Assembly (NCBI GenBank): GCA_035633115.1
Contig: DASQFN010000115.1
Span: 1-48,927 of the forward strand
DNA: 48,927 nt
Source: Gemmatimonadaceae bacterium
GTDB taxonomy: Bacteria; Gemmatimonadota; Gemmatimonadetes; Gemmatimonadales; Gemmatimonadaceae
Reading direction: 5' to 3'
The position numbers and the translations under genes were made by a program. The notes under the pieces are model-generated. The model saw only the letters and a program-made list of their open reading frames with translations, did not search any database and was not told the DNA's origin. Below are positions 44,283 through 48,927 of this stretch, in pieces (positions within the stretch are counted from its first letter, which is position 1; each line of letters opens with the position of its first letter).

Positions 44283-46985
44283 ATGCGCCTGAGCCTCGTC
44301 AGTTCGTTCGCCTTCGTTTCCCTCTCAGCGCTCCCTTCGTCGCTGACCGCGCAAACTCCTCCCGCTGCTCCGCCCGCTCCGGCAGCCGCGCCCGACACGT
44401 CGCAGCGGAGAGTCGCGACTGCCGCGCGACGCAGTGGAGAAATCACGCTGGACGGGAAGCTCGACGAGCCTGCCTGGCAGTCGGCCAGGCCAACCGGCGA
44501 CTTCATTCAGTCGTTTCCCAAGGCGAACGAGCGAGCGCCGGATCAAACTGAAGTCAGAATTCTCTACGACGACGCTGCGCTTTACGTCGGCATGAGAATG
44601 TTCGATCAGAATCCAAAGGAGATCGCCGCGCAGCTCGCCCGTCGGGACGCCAGCGGGATCTACTCCGACTGGGCGCACGTCGTAGTCGATTCGTATTACG
44701 ACAGGCGCACCGCCTTTCGCTTCACCGTCAATCCGCTGGGCGTGAAGAAGGACGTATACATGTCGAACGACAACCAGGAAGATCTGAACTGGGACGCTGT
44801 CTGGGATGTCGGCGTAAGGGTCGACTCACTCGGCTGGGTCGCCGAGTATCGCATTCCGCTGTCGCAGCTCCGATTCGGAAATGCGAGCGGGGAGCGCGTG
44901 TGGGGGTTGCAGTTGCAGCGCGACGTCGCGCGCCGGCAGGAGCGTGACACATGGAATCCGTGGGTGCCCGACGGTCGCGGATTCGTTTCACGCTTCGGGG
45001 ATCTGGCGGGGCTCGTTGATATTCCGACGCCGCAGCGCCTCGAGTTCGTGCCATACGCCAGCACGCGCGTCACGCGAGCGCCGGGCAATCCAGCCAATCC
45101 GTTCTTCAACAAGACAGATCTGACGCCGTCGGTCGGCGCCGACCTTCGTTATGGTCTGCCCAAGGGTCTGACCCTGACGGCGACCGTGAATCCCGATTTC
45201 GGCCAGGTCGAGGTAGACCCGTCGGTCGTGAATCTCTCGGCGTTCGAGACGTTCTTTCCGGAGAAGCGGCCGTTCTTCCTCGAGGGCTCCGACGTTTTCT
45301 CGTTCGGCCAGATCGTCACGCACAACGATTACGGAAGTCAGCGTTATTTCTACTCGCGGCGCATCGGACGTCAGCCTCAGCGATTCCCCGGCGGTCCCGG
45401 CGTGGCGTTCTTCAGCGCGCCCGATCAGACGACGATTGCGGCGGCGGCCAAGGTGACGGGCAAGAACGGGCCGTGGACGATCGGCCTCATCGATGCAATC
45501 ACGCCGGAGGAGCGCGCGGACGTGCTATCTGTTCCCGGCGACGACCCGGGTGAGCGATTCACAACGCCGGTCGAGCCCTTCACCAACTATTTCGCGGGCC
45601 GGGTGAAACGCGACTTCAGAAAGGGAGCTACAGTCGTCGGTGGAATGCTGACGTCCACCGTGCGAAAAGTGGGCGACGCCGTGTTCGAGAATCTGCTTCG
45701 GTCGAGCGCCACTTTCGGTGGTCTCGACTTTCAGGCGGCAAACACCGGAAGACAGTGGGTCCTGAGCGGTTTCGTCGCGAGCAGTCACGTCGCGGGAAGC
45801 GCGCAGTCTATTGCGTCGACGCAGCTCAACAGCTCGCACTACTATCAGCGGCCCGACGCCGACTACGTCGAGTACGATCCCCAGCGCACGTCGCTCGATG
45901 GACACATCGCCGAGATCGCGCTGGCGAAGAACGGAGCGTGGTACAGCTCGCTCGCTGTCAAGCAGGTGAGCCCGGGCCTCGAGCTCAACGACATGGGCTT
46001 TCACGGACGCGTTGATTATCGCGCTCTCTCCACCCTGTACGGCTACCAGTCCCTCACCGCCAGCAAGCGCTTCCGGAACTACGGGTACTACGGGTACACG
46101 AACCACACGTGGAACTTCGGAGGAAACCAGATCTTCAATGCTCTCAACGGGGGAGCCTACGTGACATTTCTGAATCTCTGGAACTTGGGGTTTCAGGGGG
46201 GCATCAGCCCGTCGGTCGAGAGCGACAGGTTCACGCGTGGCGGTCCGCTCGCGCAGATGCCGTCGAGCTGGAACTTCAGCATCAACGGCGGAAGCGACAA
46301 TCGTAAGCCGATCTGGCTCAACGGCTACACCGAATACAGGCGGGATGAATCAGGGGGCGACTCGAGGTATCTGCAGGTCACGGTCAACATGCGGCCAGCA
46401 TCGTCGCTGAGTCTGAGCCTGGGCCCCGTGCTGAGCGGAACGAAGAGCACCGGGCAATTCGTGCGGAGCGTGAGTGACGCGTTTGCGACGAGCACCTACG
46501 GTCGCCGCTACGTTTTCGCAAACCTGAATCAGACGACGCTTTCGATGGACACGCGCGTCGACTGGACGTTCACCCCGCTGCTCAGTCTTCAGGTCTACGC
46601 ACAGCCGTTCGTCTCGGCCGGCCGCTACTCGAAGTTCAAGGAGTTCCCGACGCCGAAGACGTACGACTTCGCGGTATATGGAAGGGACAGGGGGACCATC
46701 GCGCGCGACGGATTCGGGACGTACACCGTCGATCCAGACGGCGCGGATGCAGCTTCGGCGTTCACGTTCGCGGATCCGAACTTCAATGTGAGGAACCTGC
46801 GCGGGAACGCGGTGCTCAGGTGGGAGTATCGTCCGGGCTCGGCGTTGTTCGTGGTGTGGCAGCAGCAGCGCAGCGGGTTCGAGCCAATTGGGGACTTCGA
46901 TCTCGGGAGGGATGTCGGCGACATCTTCGATACGGTCCCTACGAACGTTTTCCTCGTGAAGGCTACTTATTGGATTGGACGCTAG
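44283..46985 (+). CDS. DUF5916 outer-membrane protein with CBM9-like domain
   Basis: 900 residues. Signal peptide to LTAQ (24), then a Pro/Ala linker and a CBM9-like beta-sandwich (about 50-230: EITLDGKLDEPAW, VVDSYYDRRTAFRFTVNP, LGWVAEYRIPLSQLRFG). The DUF5916 domain follows with the signature VNPDFGQVEVDPSVVNLSAF and FFPEKRPFFLEGSDVF, and a C-terminal barrel-like region. Common in Gemmatimonadota and Bacteroidota; function unknown. Confidence 0.9.
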   Translation: MRLSLVSSFAFVSLSALPSSLTAQTPPAAPPAPAAAPDTSQRRVATAARRSGEITLDGKLDEPAWQSARPTGDFIQSFPKANERAPDQTEVRILYDDAALYVGMRMFDQNPKEIAAQLARRDASGIYSDWAHVVVDSYYDRRTAFRFTVNPLGVKKDVYMSNDNQEDLNWDAVWDVGVRVDSLGWVAEYRIPLSQLRFGNASGERVWGLQLQRDVARRQERDTWNPWVPDGRGFVSRFGDLAGLVDIPTPQRLEFVPYASTRVTRAPGNPANPFFNKTDLTPSVGADLRYGLPKGLTLTATVNPDFGQVEVDPSVVNLSAFETFFPEKRPFFLEGSDVFSFGQIVTHNDYGSQRYFYSRRIGRQPQRFPGGPGVAFFSAPDQTTIAAAAKVTGKNGPWTIGLIDAITPEERADVLSVPGDDPGERFTTPVEPFTNYFAGRVKRDFRKGATVVGGMLTSTVRKVGDAVFENLLRSSATFGGLDFQAANTGRQWVLSGFVASSHVAGSAQSIASTQLNSSHYYQRPDADYVEYDPQRTSLDGHIAEIALAKNGAWYSSLAVKQVSPGLELNDMGFHGRVDYRALSTLYGYQSLTASKRFRNYGYYGYTNHTWNFGGNQIFNALNGGAYVTFLNLWNLGFQGGISPSVESDRFTRGGPLAQMPSSWNFSINGGSDNRKPIWLNGYTEYRRDESGGDSRYLQVTVNMRPASSLSLSLGPVLSGTKSTGQFVRSVSDAFATSTYGRRYVFANLNQTTLSMDTRVDWTFTPLLSLQVYAQPFVSAGRYSKFKEFPTPKTYDFAVYGRDRGTIARDGFGTYTVDPDGADAASAFTFADPNFNVRNLRGNAVLRWEYRPGSALFVVWQQQRSGFEPIGDFDLGRDVGDIFDTVPTNVFLVKATYWIGR

Positions 46986-47109
46986 GTGGCTGCGAGTGCG
47001 GACCAACCGCTGATGCGGATCGCGGACTAACTGAGGAGCCCGGACCTACTGCGGACTGCGGACTGCGGACTGACTACGTTCTCAGGGCGGAAAACTGATT
47101 GGCCGGGCA

Positions 47110-47179
47110 TTGCGGGGATGACGCTGCCGAGGGTATCTATGGATTGACTGCACTCGGTTTCCACCTGGAGTTCGAGTGC
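47110..47179 (+). promoter_or_regulatory. conserved promoter and start-codon hairpin, copy 3
   Basis: TTGCGG (47110-47115) and TATCTA (47134-47139) are 18 bp apart. GCACTCG (47150-47156) pairs with CGAGTGC (47173-47179), a 7-bp stem. CTGGAG in the loop is the SD and the GTG start (47176) is in the stem. Confidence 0.72.
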
Positions 47180-47475
47180 CCGTGACGGCAAAACTCTCAC
47201 GAAAGTTCTACGAGCGGTTGGGCGATGATATCGCCGGCGAGCTCGTGGATTGGTTCAACGCTGTGGACGCAACCTACCAGACGCAATTGAAAGAGACCAA
47301 CGAGTTGAACTGGGAGCGATTCAAGGCACATCTCGATAGCGGCCTCGCGGGGCTCAGGACCGAGATGGCTGACATGCGCGCCGACCTTATCAAGTGGATG
47401 TTCCTCTTCTGGGTAGGGAACGTCGTTTCACTCGGTGGGCTGATAGTCGGACTCCATTTCTTCGGCCCTGGATAG
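47176..47475 (+). CDS. small coiled-coil, tail-anchored protein, copy 3
   Basis: 99 residues, the shortest copy. The N-terminal block equals that of copies 1 and 2; the coil has no repeated 11-residue unit, only EMADMRADL before the anchor (MFLFWVGNVVSLGGLIVGLH). Own promoter, not in an operon with DUF5916. Confidence 0.82.
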   Translation: MPVTAKLSRKFYERLGDDIAGELVDWFNAVDATYQTQLKETNELNWERFKAHLDSGLAGLRTEMADMRADLIKWMFLFWVGNVVSLGGLIVGLHFFGPG

Positions 47476-47859
47476 AGGCGGGGCAGGCAAGGCTACGCGC
47501 GGTCGGAGCTTTAAGCGCCACAATGAGTTAGCCAAAGGAAAAAAAACGCCGCATCGATGTCTGGCGCGGCGTTCTGATTTCTCCGTGTTCTCGGTGCCTC
47601 TGTTGCAAGCCGTTTGGTACTCCCAAAGGTACGGTATCGCACAGAAACGCACGGACGACTGAGCTCGGCGGTCGTCACAAAATAGGCTGTTTATCCCATG
47701 TGTGGATAACACGAGCCCTCCGTAAACTACTGGACCAGTTTATAAGTACCCGCGCCACGTCTGCTAGTCACGTGGTGCAATGATCGATTGTCGCAGACTC
47801 ATCAAGCAGTTTCGTCACCCTCTTTTCGCTCGGAAAAGAGCGTACGCAAAGGAGCTTCA
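47476..47859. other. 384-bp intergenic region
   Basis: Contains a minus-oriented terminator-like hairpin (listed), a segment resembling a repeat found scattered in many bacterial genomes (CCGTGTTCTCGGTGCCTCTG, 47583-47602) and, near the right end, an AT-richer stretch (GTTTATAAGTACC near 47740) that may hold the promoter for the next gene. Confidence 0.45.
47539..47573 (-). terminator. Rho-independent-type terminator on the minus strand
   Basis: AACGCCGC (47545-47552) pairs with GCGGCGTT (47566-47573). On the minus strand the stem is followed by eight T residues (47546-47539). No minus-strand gene is seen to its right, so what it ends is unknown. On the plus strand the tail (CTGATTT) is a weak T-run. 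Confidence 0.6.
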
Positions 47860-48333
47860 ATGCAACGCTCATCGGTTGGAAGTCAGCAAACTCGACGTGC
47901 TACCGGAGAGACTACGTGGACCACGCGTAGTGTATCTCGCAAAGCTCGAGTCATCGCGATTGGCGGTGTCGTCGGGCTTTTTGCCTGTCAGGACGCGACA
48001 GCCCCGGACGCGGCGGACGAGCTCGATCTGTCCGGCCCCGCCCTCGCAGTCGCGCAGACGACGCCGCTTGGAATGATCGGTCTGTCGCTTCTAGACGCAA
48101 CCAGCTGGGTTCTGTCGTCGATCAACAGCGCGGGCAAGCGCAACGAGATGCAGGCCACGCTGAAGGATCTCGCCAGTCAACTGGTGTCGGGCGACTACAC
48201 TGCCGCGCGAGCCAATGTGACGAAGGCGCGGGACATCCGTACGTCACTCGACGCAATCGACGAGCTGGAGATCGGACCCATCGAGGTGTCGCTCGATCAG
48301 ACGGATGCAGAGCTCAAGGCAATCGGTAAGTAA
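47860..48333 (+). CDS. putative lipoprotein of unknown function
   Basis: 157 residues from ATG 47860 with SD AAGGAG. A basic N-terminus and hydrophobic stretch ends in a lipobox-like GLFAC (Cys about 43), giving a mature start QDATAPDAADE. The rest is a helical domain (LDATSWVLSSINSAGKRNEM, LVSGDYTAARANVTKARDI). No family recognised. It sits 66 bp before the collagen-like gene and may be co-transcribed. Confidence 0.7.
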   Translation: MQRSSVGSQQTRRATGETTWTTRSVSRKARVIAIGGVVGLFACQDATAPDAADELDLSGPALAVAQTTPLGMIGLSLLDATSWVLSSINSAGKRNEMQATLKDLASQLVSGDYTAARANVTKARDIRTSLDAIDELEIGPIEVSLDQTDAELKAIGK

Positions 48334-48399
48334 GCGATGAATATCCCTATTGATTCAATGACGTCGGAGCGCAGCGCGCGCTCACCCAGGAGAAATCTG

Positions 48400-48927
48400 A
48401 TGCAAGGCAACTCGTTGGCTGGTACGGCCGGGACCACTCGGCGCTCACTGTTGGTGGCCGCTGCTTCGGTAGCCGGATTGGTATTGGTAGGGATGCTGCC
48501 GAGTACCGGTCGGGCGCAGTCGAGCACGACGCCGCCGACGACCAGCACGATATGGGCGTGCTACACGCCCAGCGGTTCGGTCTACGTTATAAATCCTCCG
48601 GCAGGGCAGCCGGGCCGGACTTTCTCGGGCGCGCCTACTAAGTGCGCGAGCCCTGCTCACCTGCTTTTCCACTTTGACGACACGAACGGGGCTGAGGGTG
48701 CGGGCGGAGTTACGGGAGCGACCGGAGCGACTGGAGCACCAGGTGCACCGGGAGCGCCGGGCGCAACAGGTGCGACGGGTGATCCGGGCGCCACTGGAAC
48801 AGCCGGAACGCCGGGTGCAACTGGAGCAACTGGAACAGCCGGAACGCCGGGTGCAACCGGAGCGACTGGTCCCACAGGTGCGACGGGTGATCCGGGCGCA
48901 ACTGGAACAGCCGGAACGCCGGGTGCA
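48400..48927 (+). CDS. secreted collagen-like repeat protein, cut by window end
   Basis: ATG 48400 has an SD (AGGAG). A signal peptide ([20 protein letters not shown]) precedes a small domain with two cysteines ([16 protein letters not shown] and [13 protein letters not shown]). From about residue 105 the protein is a run of Gly-X-Y triplets ([32 protein letters not shown]) that reaches the window edge with no stop. Likely a surface or extracellular fibre. The last 150 bp contain near-identical DNA repeats that code for the triplets. Confidence 0.9.
   Translation, partial: MQGNSLAGTAGTTRRSLLVAAASVAGLVLVGMLPSTGRAQSSTTPPTTSTIWACYTPSGSVYVINPPAGQPGRTFSGAPTKCASPAHLLFHFDDTNGAEGAGGVTGATGATGAPGAPGAPGATGATGDPGATGTAGTPGATGATGTAGTPGATGATGPTGATGDPGATGTAGTPGA

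Overview
The window is GC-rich and protein-dense. Its gene content includes SusC/SusD-type outer-membrane genes, Ser/Thr kinases fused to TPR arrays, a DUF5916 outer-membrane protein, and many small exported hydrolases with Ala-rich signal peptides ending in AQ. Together these best fit a soil or aquatic member of Gemmatimonadota or a close relative. This is an inference from gene content only; no rRNA or other marker gene is present.

Layout. (1) 1-7.3 kb is an integron gene-cassette array. Four complete attC sites (1808-1867, 2854-2951, 5302-5367, 7180-7281) and the last bases of a fifth at the left edge separate four large cassettes. Each cassette carries one plus-strand gene for an exported hydrolase: AlkP-type phosphodiesterase, metallo-beta-lactamase fold, S15-type peptidase and serine beta-lactamase fold. 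The first seven bases of each cassette are the reverse complement of the first seven bases of its own attC, as cassette circularisation requires. No integrase lies in the window; it would be expected to the left. (2) 7.3-9.6 kb is recombinational debris: a PQQ-dehydrogenase/amidohydrolase chimera, a possible decayed attC, an amidohydrolase/M23 chimera, a hicBA-like toxin-antitoxin pair and a decapitated kinase gene. (3) 9.7-15.7 kb holds a SusD-SusC pair and a cyanophycinase-like gene. (4) 15.7-22.2 kb mixes intact genes (NTF2-like protein, M23 peptidase, AAA ATPase, SDR, cupin-TonB fusion) with broken ones (VOC, ABC ATPase, lipocalin-like, cysteine synthase). (5) 22.26-24.25 kb is a second, solitary integron cassette on the minus strand with an erythromycin-esterase-like gene and its own attC (22261-22318). 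(6) 24.6-26.0 kb is a TPP riboswitch plus thiC.

(7) From 26 kb rightward the content is mostly chromosomal housekeeping and signalling: two tandem kinases, an aldo/keto reductase, a Phd/PIN toxin-antitoxin pair with palindromic operators, an M23-like protein overlapping yhbY, a 7Fe-type ferredoxin, a methyltransferase-thioesterase pair, a D-cysteine desulfhydrase-like gene, RNase D, a DUF59 protein, a serine hydrolase with a histone-H1-like tail, an ECF sigma/putative anti-sigma/PDZ cluster, a thioredoxin-reductase-like flavoprotein and a DUF5916 protein. The window ends inside a secreted collagen-like protein.

The most novel-looking signal is a three-copy unit at 26.0, 42.7 and 47.1 kb. Each copy has the same promoter-like pair with an 18-bp spacer, a 5' hairpin that shows the Shine-Dalgarno in its loop and buries the GTG start in its stem, and a small coiled-coil protein with a C-terminal membrane anchor. 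The coil grows or shrinks by 11-residue repeats between copies. The second main signal is the pair of integron loci, one a multi-cassette array and one a lone cassette.
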